DNA of 35,689 nt from Gammaproteobacteria bacterium (GTDB lineage Bacteria; Pseudomonadota; Gammaproteobacteria; UBA4575). Numbering within the stretch: position 1 is the first letter of the stretch; every line of letters begins with the position of its first letter. Below the pieces are notes generated by a model. It searched no databases. It saw only the letters and a program-made list of their open reading frames with translations, and was not told the origin of the DNA. Where the stretch lies: positions 1 through 35,689 of the forward strand of contig JABDMD010000091.1 in the NCBI GenBank assembly GCA_013001685.1. The letters are read 5' to 3'. Positions 8,405-16,568 of the stretch are shown here, piece after piece. Position numbers and translations under genes: made by a program.

Positions 8405-9889
8405 ATGCTACATATGCTTATAGAAAATAAAATAAATACTAAATGGTTTGCGTTAAGCCTACTTGCATCAGCGTTAACAGCCGTATTGCTTTGGGTTACA
8501 CAGCCACCGATATTAGTAACCCAAGTTACCGTAATCACTTTAATTTCATTGATCTCACTTAGCTGGGCGTTTACGGCTCCATCCACTAGTAACATTGTAG
8601 ATGAATCTCAAACAGATGCGGCAAACCGATTTGAATCGCGCAACAATCAACGTAGTGTAGGACTTAAACTACAAGGATTAGGACAATTAAACCTAGCGTT
8701 TGAAAAATTTAAACAATGCGCAAAAAACCACGACACAGCAAATTTAGTTTATAACTTAGCAATTGATTTTCAGATCAAAGGTGAACCTGAGAATGCTAGA
8801 AATGCATTTGAATATATTTCTACATTTGAACCCAACTTTAAAGATGTACGCGCACGCATTGCAGCTTTTACTGGCGAAATAATCTCTGAAAGCGATAACT
8901 TTGAGAAAGAAACACAAGAAGCACCTGAACAAGCAGCTATAACTCAACACTCAACGATTATAGAAAAAGCCGTTGCGTCCGGTAAAACCATAATCTTAGC
9001 TCCTGGAGCAGAACCTGAAGAAGAGACCGTTCTTGCTGAAGAATTAAGCGAATATCCAACACTTTATGGTAGCCGCTATAAAATCAAAAGCGTATTAGGT
9101 CAGGGTACTACTGGTGCTGTGTTTAAAGGCAATGACATTGTCACCGATGAAATTATCGCCATTAAGGTACTCAACTTATCTTCTGAGCTTGAAGCCAATC
9201 AATTGGAAGAATATAAATTTCGCTTTCACAGAGAAATCGAAACAGCTGGCAACTTAAACCACCCCAATATAGTAAAGATACTTGATAGTGGCGAAACTGA
9301 CGGTTTTGCGTACATTGCCATGGAATATGTTGATGGCACAAATCTTCGAAGCTATGCTCGTGCAGACCGCCTATTACATCCCAAAACTGTACTAAAAATC
9401 ATTGCCCAGTGCGCAGATGCTCTTGCCTATTCCCACAAGCAAGGTCTTATCCATCGAGACATAAAACCTGCAAATATCATCTATAACCAAGCCGATGATT
9501 ACGTTAAGCTTACAGACTTTGGTATTGCGAGAATTCCAGATTCAACAAGAACGCGCGCTGGATCCATTTTAGGCACACCTTTATATATGTCCCCAGAACA
9601 ACTTGCAGGTGAAAGACTAGATGCTCGTTCAGATCTATATTCATTAGGAGTAACGCTATACCATCTGTTAACCGGTTCACCGCCATTTCGACCAAAAACA
9701 ATGGCAGAGTTAATGCGCTCGATTGCACAAGAACAACATAAAGATATTTCTGAAATAAATCCTGACACACCCTCATGCATTGCTTGGACTGTAAACAAAG
9801 CGCTCGAAAAAGCTCCAGACAAACGCTTTCAGTCTGCAGCAAGCATGGCCAATAAATTACGCGAATGCGAAATGATGCTGGACAGTTAA
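8405..9889 (+). CDS. Membrane-anchored serine/threonine protein kinase with TPR-like region
   Basis: This Hanks-type kinase has 494 residues. Two hydrophobic helices (about 14-31 and 36-56) are followed by a TPR-like helical region (about 84-155), a Glu-rich linker and a C-terminal kinase domain (about 225-490). The kinase looks active: G-loop GQGTTG (232-237), Lys254 in IAIKVL, a C-helix glutamate in FHREIE, the catalytic loop HRDIKPAN (350-357), DFGIAR (371-376) and the activation-loop end GTPLYMSPEQ. The threonines and serine in TRTRAGSILGT are likely autophosphorylation sites. Having membrane helices first and the kinase last is the reverse of PknB-type receptors, so both domains probably face the cytoplasm. 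It is followed after 7 bases by its probable phosphatase. Confidence 0.92.
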   Translation: MLHMLIENKINTKWFALSLLASALTAVLLWVTQPPILVTQVTVITLISLISLSWAFTAPSTSNIVDESQTDAANRFESRNNQRSVGLKLQGLGQLNLAFEKFKQCAKNHDTANLVYNLAIDFQIKGEPENARNAFEYISTFEPNFKDVRARIAAFTGEIISESDNFEKETQEAPEQAAITQHSTIIEKAVASGKTIILAPGAEPEEETVLAEELSEYPTLYGSRYKIKSVLGQGTTGAVFKGNDIVTDEIIAIKVLNLSSELEANQLEEYKFRFHREIETAGNLNHPNIVKILDSGETDGFAYIAMEYVDGTNLRSYARADRLLHPKTVLKIIAQCADALAYSHKQGLIHRDIKPANIIYNQADDYVKLTDFGIARIPDSTRTRAGSILGTPLYMSPEQLAGERLDARSDLYSLGVTLYHLLTGSPPFRPKTMAELMRSIAQEQHKDISEINPDTPSCIAWTVNKALEKAPDKRFQSAASMANKLRECEMMLDS

Positions 9890-9896
9890 CTTAATT

Positions 9897-10724
9897 ATGA
9901 ATCTCAAAGGCATTCTAGATATTGCTGGCCGTTCAAATGTCGGACTAGTTCGCTCGAATAATGAAGACAAAATTGGCGAAGACCAAGAAATAGGTCTAGT
10001 TGTACTTGCCGATGGCATGGGTGGCTATAAAAGTGGCGAAGTCGCAAGTGAAATTGCGGTAAACACTATTCTCGAAGAACTACGTGCAGCAATACCTGAT
10101 CTTCCGCCAGGCGAAATAGACGATCAAACAGGTTACACAAGAGAAAGTTTAGCGGCTAGAAATTCGGTAGTAAAAGCTAACGAAGCTATATTTTCTATGA
10201 GTAGCAACGAAGCACAGTATCGTGGCATGGGAACCACTTTAGTAATGGGAATTTTTTATGATAACCAAATTACTATTGCACATGTTGGCGATTCTAGAAT
10301 GTACCGCTTTCGCGATGGAAAATTACAGCAAATCACTGTAGATCACACATTATTACAAGAGCTCGTTGATCGTGGCTTCTACACACAAGAAGAAGCAAAC
10401 ACATCGTTAAATAAAAACTTAGTGACCCGTGCTCTAGGTATTGAAGGTAGTATTGCAGTAGACATTAAAGAAGATATGGCTATGCCTGGCGACATATATC
10501 TGCTCTGCTCCGATGGTCTGACAGATATGGTCGATGATCAGGAAATTCATGCAACGGTAACCGCCTTTAGAGACAATCTTGATCAGCTAGCTGACAAACT
10601 TGTTGCTATAGCAAATGATAATGGTGGCCGTGACAATATCTCGGTTTTACTAGCACAGCCAAATAAAGAATTCCCTAGCAAGAAAGATTGGAAGTCTAAA
10701 TTCGGTAAATTATTGTCGAAATAG
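9897..10724 (+). CDS. PP2C-family protein serine/threonine phosphatase (Stp/PppA-like)
   Basis: This 275-residue single-domain PPM/PP2C phosphatase would reverse the phosphorylation made by the upstream kinase. Metal-binding and core motifs are all visible: RSNNEDK (19-25), ADGMGGYKSGEVAS (38-51), HVGDSRMYRFRDG (129-141), CSDGLTDM (204-211) and NGGRDNISVLL (242-252). No signal or membrane segment is seen, so it is cytoplasmic. It begins 7 bases after the kinase stop and ends 3 bases before the FHA gene, so all three are almost certainly one transcript. Confidence 0.93.
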   Translation: MNLKGILDIAGRSNVGLVRSNNEDKIGEDQEIGLVVLADGMGGYKSGEVASEIAVNTILEELRAAIPDLPPGEIDDQTGYTRESLAARNSVVKANEAIFSMSSNEAQYRGMGTTLVMGIFYDNQITIAHVGDSRMYRFRDGKLQQITVDHTLLQELVDRGFYTQEEANTSLNKNLVTRALGIEGSIAVDIKEDMAMPGDIYLLCSDGLTDMVDDQEIHATVTAFRDNLDQLADKLVAIANDNGGRDNISVLLAQPNKEFPSKKDWKSKFGKLLSK

Positions 10725-10727
10725 AAT

Positions 10728-11618
10728 ATGAGTACACCAAAACTAATTATAAGTCTGGAAGATAAAGTAGTAGATGAGATTCCTATTGAAAAGGAAATTA
10801 TTACTATTGGTCGACGCACTGATAATGACTTATGTTTAGATAACCTAGCCATCAGTGGTTACCATTCGCAAATCAGCTCTGTATTAGACGATTGCTTTCT
10901 TGAAGATCTAGATAGCACTAATGGCACCTTTGTGAATTCTAAAATCGTTAAGAAACATGCGCTTAAAGATGGCGATATCATTGATATCGGCAACCATCGT
11001 ATTAAATATGTAAACCACTTGGCATCTAGTTCAGCTAACAGTGAATTTGAAAAAACACTGATAATGACTGCAACTTCAGAAAGAAAAAATGCACTTAAAG
11101 ATGAACAAGATGTGCAATCTTTGGAAGATCAGATCAATTCACTTGAAGAAGAGATGTGCGAAAGTACTGACAATGATTTACTAGATTCATCATCACAAAA
11201 AGATGAAGAAACTAATAGCGAAATTAGTAACTCAAGCGATGCTGAAGACAAAGAAAGTAAATTCGTGCAAGTCATAGCATCACAACCAACTACAACATCT
11301 CCATATAGTGATACTGATGACATTCAAATAAATTCACAACCGCCCGCTTCAAGTATTGGACGCATTCAAATACTGAATGGGAAAAACAGTGGCAAAGAAA
11401 TCGCGCTAGATAAATCTTTAACTACTGTAGGAAAACCAGATGTTGCGGTAGTAGGAATTACAAAAAGAAATACTGGTTATTTCATCATGCACATAGATGG
11501 CAATCCAGAAACCCCATCAAAACTTAATGGCGAAGTGATTGCTGCCAAAGCAGAACCTATTGAAGACCATGACATTATTGATGTTGCAGGTATCAAACTT
11601 GAGTTTTTTGTCGAGTAA
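10728..11618 (+). CDS. FHA-domain protein (phosphothreonine reader), tandem arrangement
   Basis: This 296-residue protein starts with a canonical FHA domain (about 5-97) containing IGRRTDND (27-34), ISGYHSQI (42-49) and DSTNGTFVN (62-70), the set that contacts phosphothreonine. A long acidic, Ser/Thr-rich linker (about 105-205) follows and offers many possible phosphorylation sites. The C-terminal part (about 210-296) looks like a second, degenerate FHA fold, with TVGKPDV, YFIMHIDG and KLNGEVI but no clear Ser-x-x-His. It probably links phosphorylated kinase or substrates to a downstream partner not encoded here. It is the last gene of the three-gene operon. Confidence 0.88.
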   Translation: MSTPKLIISLEDKVVDEIPIEKEIITIGRRTDNDLCLDNLAISGYHSQISSVLDDCFLEDLDSTNGTFVNSKIVKKHALKDGDIIDIGNHRIKYVNHLASSSANSEFEKTLIMTATSERKNALKDEQDVQSLEDQINSLEEEMCESTDNDLLDSSSQKDEETNSEISNSSDAEDKESKFVQVIASQPTTTSPYSDTDDIQINSQPPASSIGRIQILNGKNSGKEIALDKSLTTVGKPDVAVVGITKRNTGYFIMHIDGNPETPSKLNGEVIAAKAEPIEDHDIIDVAGIKLEFFVE

Positions 11619-11695
11619 CTATTCTATCTAGACTTCGTAAATTAATTCTTCTATTTCTGAATAACTGCTTTCGGCCAATAGCAGACATTAACTAT

Positions 11696-12349
11696 CTACC
11701 AAAATTTATACCATTGTCCTGAGCGTTTCCGTTTAAATCCAATTAATGGGATTTCCTCAGGATCAATATATGAAGATTCGTCATAGCCTTCAATTTGATA
11801 ACCAAACATGTCCAGCAATGCTGCATCTCCTAAATCAAGCGGGTGAAATGCAAATGGATAAGATTGGTCTTCCTCCCCCGGTTCAAAAACTGGATGGTCA
11901 CCGGACCAATATGGTCTTTCAAATTCTCGTCGTACACCTATGTCTTCGATAACACCGTTATCAGGTGCGAGGCTAAGTGATCTAATTAGCTTTCCATTTT
12001 CCCAAATGGCGTAGGCAAACCAATCAACAACACTATGCATTGCATGTAAATAAACCGTTTTGCCGTAGTTTATGTTAAGGAAACTTGCAGGTAATTTTGA
12101 TGGGTAATCAATACCAAATTCTTTAGCAGCAACAATACTCAATTTAGGAAAACAGCCAATATATATGTCTTTCCCTCTTGGGCAACAGTTATATGCTAGA
12201 TTGCCGTCATCTATCGTTTCAAACCGAGCTGCAGGAAATAGTTGCTGCGCAAATTCAGCAGAATTTTGTCGATCTAGCTTAGGTCTAGACTGTAATATTT
12301 CGGCCGCATTACCGTTTGAATATACGAGCATCCAACATTTTGCTCCCAC
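11696..12349 (-). CDS. DUF6928-like protein, unknown function
   Basis: This 217-residue soluble protein starts with GTG at 12349 behind an AGGGGGAG ribosome-binding site and opens with MGAKCWMLVYSNGNA. That opening, together with the RPKLDR and YIGCFPKLSIVA segments, resembles what I recall of the DUF6928 family; I cannot confirm it by search. The protein is rich in Trp, Tyr and acidic residues (WFAYAIWENGKLIRSLSLAPD, then YPFAFHPLDLGDAAL). There is no signal peptide or membrane segment. It is convergent with the FHA gene and lies downstream of the ABC transporter operon on the same strand after a 109-base gap. Confidence 0.6.
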   Translation of the reverse strand: MGAKCWMLVYSNGNAAEILQSRPKLDRQNSAEFAQQLFPAARFETIDDGNLAYNCCPRGKDIYIGCFPKLSIVAAKEFGIDYPSKLPASFLNINYGKTVYLHAMHSVVDWFAYAIWENGKLIRSLSLAPDNGVIEDIGVRREFERPYWSGDHPVFEPGEEDQSYPFAFHPLDLGDAALLDMFGYQIEGYDESSYIDPEEIPLIGFKRKRSGQWYKFW

Positions 12350-12458
12350 ATTCTCCCCCTATATTTATCATTTGATACGGTTGTAAATAAATGCCCCTTT
12401 GGGCCCATTAGCGAACATTAAGTAAGAATTGAATCAGTTGCATCGTTCCTGATGTATC

Positions 12459-14159
12459 TCATATTCGCACATCCATGTGCTCACGTTCAGGCGGCACTAA
12501 CTTTGGTACTGCAGCTAATAATTTCTTTGTATATTCATGTTGTGGGTTGGTAAGTACCTGCTCTACTTCTCCTTCCTCTACAATCTTACCTTGATACATC
12601 ACTGCTACACGATCTGCAAAATAAGCAACAACGGACATGTTATGAGTGATAAATAAATAACTAATTCCCAGACGCGCTTGTAAATCGTTCAATAAATCAA
12701 GAATTTGTGCCTGCACCGAAACATCTAAAGCACTGGTTGGTTCATCACAAATAATTATTTTTGGATTTACGGCTAATGCTCTGGCAATACAAATCCGCTG
12801 GCGCTGCCCACCCGAGAATTCATGTGGATACCTTAAGTGCGCATCTTTTGATAAGCTCACTTGTTCTAAAAGCTCTAATACACGTTCCTTGCGTGCCTCA
12901 GAATCCTTTAACACATTAAGGGCTTTCATACCCTCTTCTATTATATCTCCTACCAACATGCGCGGGTTCATTGAAGAATATGGATCTTGGAAAACGATTT
13001 GCAGATTAGTTCGCTGTTCAAGTAACTGCTGTTTATCAATTTGATGAATGGGCAAGCCTAAATAAGTGACTTCACCAGAGGTGGGCTGCACTAAACGCAA
13101 AATACCTTTTCCAACAGTAGTTTTGCCACTTCCCGACTCGCCTACCAATGCCACCGTTTTGCCGGGTGGAATTTCAAGTGAAACGCCATCAACCGCTTTT
13201 ACATAACCAACCGTACGTTTAAATATTCCTTTTTTGATTGGGAAATGAACTTTTAAATCAGCAACACGTAACGTATCTTTTTCTGTGACATGTTGATCTA
13301 TAATCTTTTCAATTTCATTCGTTGCAAGTAAAGGCTTGCCGCGTTTTTCCATTGCAGGCAAAGCTGAAAATAAATCCCAACTATAATCATGCTGCGGATT
13401 AGAGAAAAATATTTCGTTGCTGGATTGCTCAACAATCTTGCCTTGTTTCATTACTGCAACATGGTCGGAGACTTGCTTCACTACACCTAGATCATGGGTA
13501 ATGAACAAAATTGCCATTTTAAACTTCTGCTGAAGCTCATTAATTAAATCTAACACTGTAGCCTGAATCGTCACATCTAAAGCAGTGGTGGGTTCATCAG
13601 CGATTAATAATTTAGGTTCACATGCTAACGCTATCGCTATCATCACGCGTTGCTTCATGCCTCCAGAAAGCTCATGCGCAAAAGTATCAATTGTATGCGC
13701 AGGATCCTTAATGTTTACTGCATCTAATAGATCTAATGCACGCTGCCTTGCTTGTGCCTTACTCATACCTTTATGACGTATCAATACTTCTGAAATTTGT
13801 TTACCAACTTTGACAACTGGATTAAGTGATGTCATCGGCTCTTGAAAAATCATTGAAATTCCACTGCCACGGATATCACGCATCTCTCGTTCTGGAAGTG
13901 ATAGTAAGTCTTGCTTTCCAAAGTGCACTGAGCCGGATGTAATTCGAGCTGCTTCGGGGAGCAAACGAATTACTGAAAGCGCAGTAACCGATTTGCCACT
14001 TCCTGATTCACCTACCAAAGCAAACGTTTCACCTTCATTAACTTCAAAACTTACACCATCCACAGCTGTAACCTTGCGAGCTCCTGTCTCAAAAACCGTA
14101 GTTAAGTTTTCTACACGTAGTAGCGGGAAAGAGCTTATTTTTTTTTCGAATTCTGACAC
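12459..14159 (-). CDS. Oligopeptide-type ABC transporter, double ATP-binding protein (YejF-like)
   Basis: One 566-residue polypeptide carries both ATPase domains of a peptide importer, as in YejF or GsiA. Domain 1 has Walker A GESGSGKS (50-57), signature LSGGM (164-168) and Walker B LLIADEP (184-190). Domain 2 has Walker A GESGSGKT (340-347), signature FSGGQ (448-452) and Walker B IIICDEP (468-474). Each domain ends with the oligopeptide-transporter extension (NPQHDYSWDLFSALP and NPQHEYTKKLLAAVP). It is the last gene of a four-gene operon, starting 17 bases after the permease stop. Confidence 0.93.
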   Translation of the reverse strand: MSEFEKKISSFPLLRVENLTTVFETGARKVTAVDGVSFEVNEGETFALVGESGSGKSVTALSVIRLLPEAARITSGSVHFGKQDLLSLPEREMRDIRGSGISMIFQEPMTSLNPVVKVGKQISEVLIRHKGMSKAQARQRALDLLDAVNIKDPAHTIDTFAHELSGGMKQRVMIAIALACEPKLLIADEPTTALDVTIQATVLDLINELQQKFKMAILFITHDLGVVKQVSDHVAVMKQGKIVEQSSNEIFFSNPQHDYSWDLFSALPAMEKRGKPLLATNEIEKIIDQHVTEKDTLRVADLKVHFPIKKGIFKRTVGYVKAVDGVSLEIPPGKTVALVGESGSGKTTVGKGILRLVQPTSGEVTYLGLPIHQIDKQQLLEQRTNLQIVFQDPYSSMNPRMLVGDIIEEGMKALNVLKDSEARKERVLELLEQVSLSKDAHLRYPHEFSGGQRQRICIARALAVNPKIIICDEPTSALDVSVQAQILDLLNDLQARLGISYLFITHNMSVVAYFADRVAVMYQGKIVEEGEVEQVLTNPQHEYTKKLLAAVPKLVPPEREHMDVRI

Positions 14160-14176
14160 GAGTTATTGCTTAACAA

Positions 14177-15589
14177 TTATTGTTTAGCTATTCGGGGATC
14201 CAGTGCATCACGCACCACATCAGCAAATAAATTAGCGAACAACACTAAAGTAAACATAAAAAATAAAGAAGCTGCTAAAGACCACCACACGACAGGTTCA
14301 CGTGCCATTTCAAGTCGCGCACTATTAATCATATTGCCCCAACTATTCATTGTGGGATCAACCCCAATATTGATATAAGACAACACCGCTTCAGCAAGTA
14401 CCAAGCCACTAAAATCGAGCACTATGGTTATCAAAACGATATGCATCATATTAGGAAGAATATGACGAAATATAGTTTGTGTAGAACCTACACCGAATGC
14501 AGATGCAGCTTGCACAAAATCCACTTCACGCAATTTAAGCGTTTCGGCACGTAACAATCTACACAATCCAGTCCAGCTAGTAAGACCTAAAATAAGACAT
14601 AAAAATAATAAACGCAGATCCGCACGTTGAGTAAGGCTTGCAAATTCTTCTGCATGTTTACCCATATAAACATTCAGCATCAGTACCGCAGCAGCTATTA
14701 ACAGTACTCCAGGAATTGAATTCAGTGTGGTGTATAAATACTGAATAACATCATCAATCCAGCCTCGAAAATAACCAGCCATAATTCCTAAAGTAATCGC
14801 AAATGGCAGCATTAACAAAGTTGTTAAAGTACCAATTACAACACCGGTACGAATACTCTTTAAAGCTTGATATAAAACATCCTCGCCAACTTTATCAGTA
14901 CCTAATACATGATACTTAGTAGCCCACTCTGCTCCCACCAACAGCACTAACAATAAGATTGCCAAAGTAGTCGCAATCGTTCGCCATGGAATATCCGATT
15001 CACCATGCACTATATTTTTAACAACAGTTGAAAGTGAATTTTTAGTGCGTAGAGATAACATCAAACATAACAATGCCACCAATACCAACCACGCAATGAA
15101 GGCCTTAACAATTCCCGTGACAGCTAAACTTAGAATATCAGCACTTTTCTCATTTTCAGGATTATCTAAGTGCACCCCACCCCATTTTAATCGCGGATGC
15201 TCGCGCAGTTTTGATCCGTCTTCTAACTGCACTGTTTCTTTAGCAAATAAATATGCTGCAAAGGGAGCCGAATAGGTTTTTTCTGTACTGTTACGAATTT
15301 CAGCAACAATTTGATCAAATACGCTTTGTATTTCACCATTATATTGTTCTTCACCTTCAACTGATGAGTTTTCAATTTTAGGATGAAAGTGCATCGAATC
15401 AAGAATCGCTATACTGATGTATACCAATAAAACCATTATTGAAATCACACCTGCCTTGCTACGCACAACCTGCCTCCAAGGTGCTCGTAAATGCGGTTTA
15501 CGCATGGCATATATAAAGAAAGCAATAATTACGAACACTAATGCAAAAATTAGCAAATCCGTAATTAAAAATACTGGCTTACCAAACAT
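14177..15589 (-). CDS. Oligopeptide-type ABC transporter permease, extended (DppC/YejE-like)
   Basis: This is the second inner-membrane permease of the importer. The C-terminal half (about 240-470) is a standard DppC/OppC permease with the coupling motif EVDFVQAASAFGVGSTQTIFRHILPN and the terminal DALDPRI. The protein has 470 residues, clearly longer than the roughly 300-340 usual for this family. The extra N-terminal part has a first membrane helix, the RSKAGVISIMVLLVYISIA helix, a hydrophilic loop of about 100 residues and a further membrane segment (AFIAWLVLVALLCLML). It follows the other permease by 1 base. Confidence 0.88.
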   Translation of the reverse strand: MFGKPVFLITDLLIFALVFVIIAFFIYAMRKPHLRAPWRQVVRSKAGVISIMVLLVYISIAILDSMHFHPKIENSSVEGEEQYNGEIQSVFDQIVAEIRNSTEKTYSAPFAAYLFAKETVQLEDGSKLREHPRLKWGGVHLDNPENEKSADILSLAVTGIVKAFIAWLVLVALLCLMLSLRTKNSLSTVVKNIVHGESDIPWRTIATTLAILLLVLLVGAEWATKYHVLGTDKVGEDVLYQALKSIRTGVVIGTLTTLLMLPFAITLGIMAGYFRGWIDDVIQYLYTTLNSIPGVLLIAAAVLMLNVYMGKHAEEFASLTQRADLRLLFLCLILGLTSWTGLCRLLRAETLKLREVDFVQAASAFGVGSTQTIFRHILPNMMHIVLITIVLDFSGLVLAEAVLSYINIGVDPTMNSWGNMINSARLEMAREPVVWWSLAASLFFMFTLVLFANLFADVVRDALDPRIAKQ

Positions 15590-15590
15590 G

Positions 15591-16568
15591 TTAGTTAAGC
15601 CTCACTCTGGGATCTACAACAGTGTATGAAATATCGGTTAGTAGTAGACCGATGATGTATAAAACAGCACCGAGAAAAACCATCGACCGTACAATTGAAA
15701 AATCTTGTCGATTGATTGCATCAATAGTGTAACTACCTAAACCCGGAATACCAAAAAACGACTCGGTGATTAAGCTGCCCATAAACAACAAAGGAAGGAT
15801 GACTACCACGCCAGTTAGAATAGGTATCATTGCATTACGTAACACATGTTTGAACAATACCATTTGTTCAGAAATACCTTTCGCACGCGCAGTGCGCACA
15901 TAATCTTTATTAATTTCTTCTAAAAATATAGTGCGATACCAACGTGTACTCGAACCAATCCCACCTACAATACCAATCAGCACCGGCAACACTAAAAACT
16001 TTATGCCAAATATTCCATCCTCAAAACCAGAAATCGGCACTACACGCAAAATTTTACCCATGATGAATTGCCCACCGATAATGTAAAACAAACCGGAAAT
16101 GGACATAAGCGCCACACAGATCACGACTGCCCAGTAATCTATATAGGTTCCACGGAAGAACGCGATCAGCAAGGCCAAGGAGATCGTCACCAGTAAGCCA
16201 ATAAGTAGTTGTGGTACTGCAATCGCCAAACTTGGCCACATGCGCTGACTGATATCAAAACTGATATCTCTACCACTATCAGAGCGTCCAAAATCAAATA
16301 CAAACAAGCGTACTGATTTAGTATAGAAAATGGTTTTAGTGAATTTTTCAGCACCCTGCTCTTCTGTGTTATAAAAAAGAGGGTGGTGGTAACCACGCTC
16401 GGTTTTCCAGTCTTCAATTTGCTCTTCAGTGACATGTTTTTGGCCTAGAAACATGCGAGCCATGTCATCAGGCGAATTGACTACGAAAAATAATAAAAAC
16501 GTAAGAATATTTACGCCAATTAGAATCGGTATTGCATATAAAATGCGACGAACTATATAAGCAATCAC
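15591..16568 (-). CDS. Oligopeptide-type ABC transporter permease (DppB/YejB-like)
   Basis: This 325-residue inner-membrane permease has the family's N-terminal signature (YIVRRILYAIPILIGVNILTFLLF with a following periplasmic loop). Its cytoplasmic EAA motif reads YVRTARAKGISEQMVLFKHVLRNA, and the end is SYTVVDPRVRL. About six membrane helices are visible. The gene overlaps the substrate-binding protein gene by 4 bases and is followed after 1 base by the second permease, so the order of transcription is binding protein, permease, permease, ATPase. Confidence 0.92.
   Translation of the reverse strand: MIAYIVRRILYAIPILIGVNILTFLLFFVVNSPDDMARMFLGQKHVTEEQIEDWKTERGYHHPLFYNTEEQGAEKFTKTIFYTKSVRLFVFDFGRSDSGRDISFDISQRMWPSLAIAVPQLLIGLLVTISLALLIAFFRGTYIDYWAVVICVALMSISGLFYIIGGQFIMGKILRVVPISGFEDGIFGIKFLVLPVLIGIVGGIGSSTRWYRTIFLEEINKDYVRTARAKGISEQMVLFKHVLRNAMIPILTGVVVILPLLFMGSLITESFFGIPGLGSYTIDAINRQDFSIVRSMVFLGAVLYIIGLLLTDISYTVVDPRVRLN

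Noticed and set aside
9499-9842. Two long minus-strand frames
   Set aside because: Both lie opposite the well-supported kinase domain and have no protein-like motifs.
12087-12114. TTGAT...ATCAA pair inside the DUF6928-like gene
   Set aside because: Spacing is 5 bases and it is within coding sequence; similar near-matches at about 8763 and 15715 also have wrong spacing.
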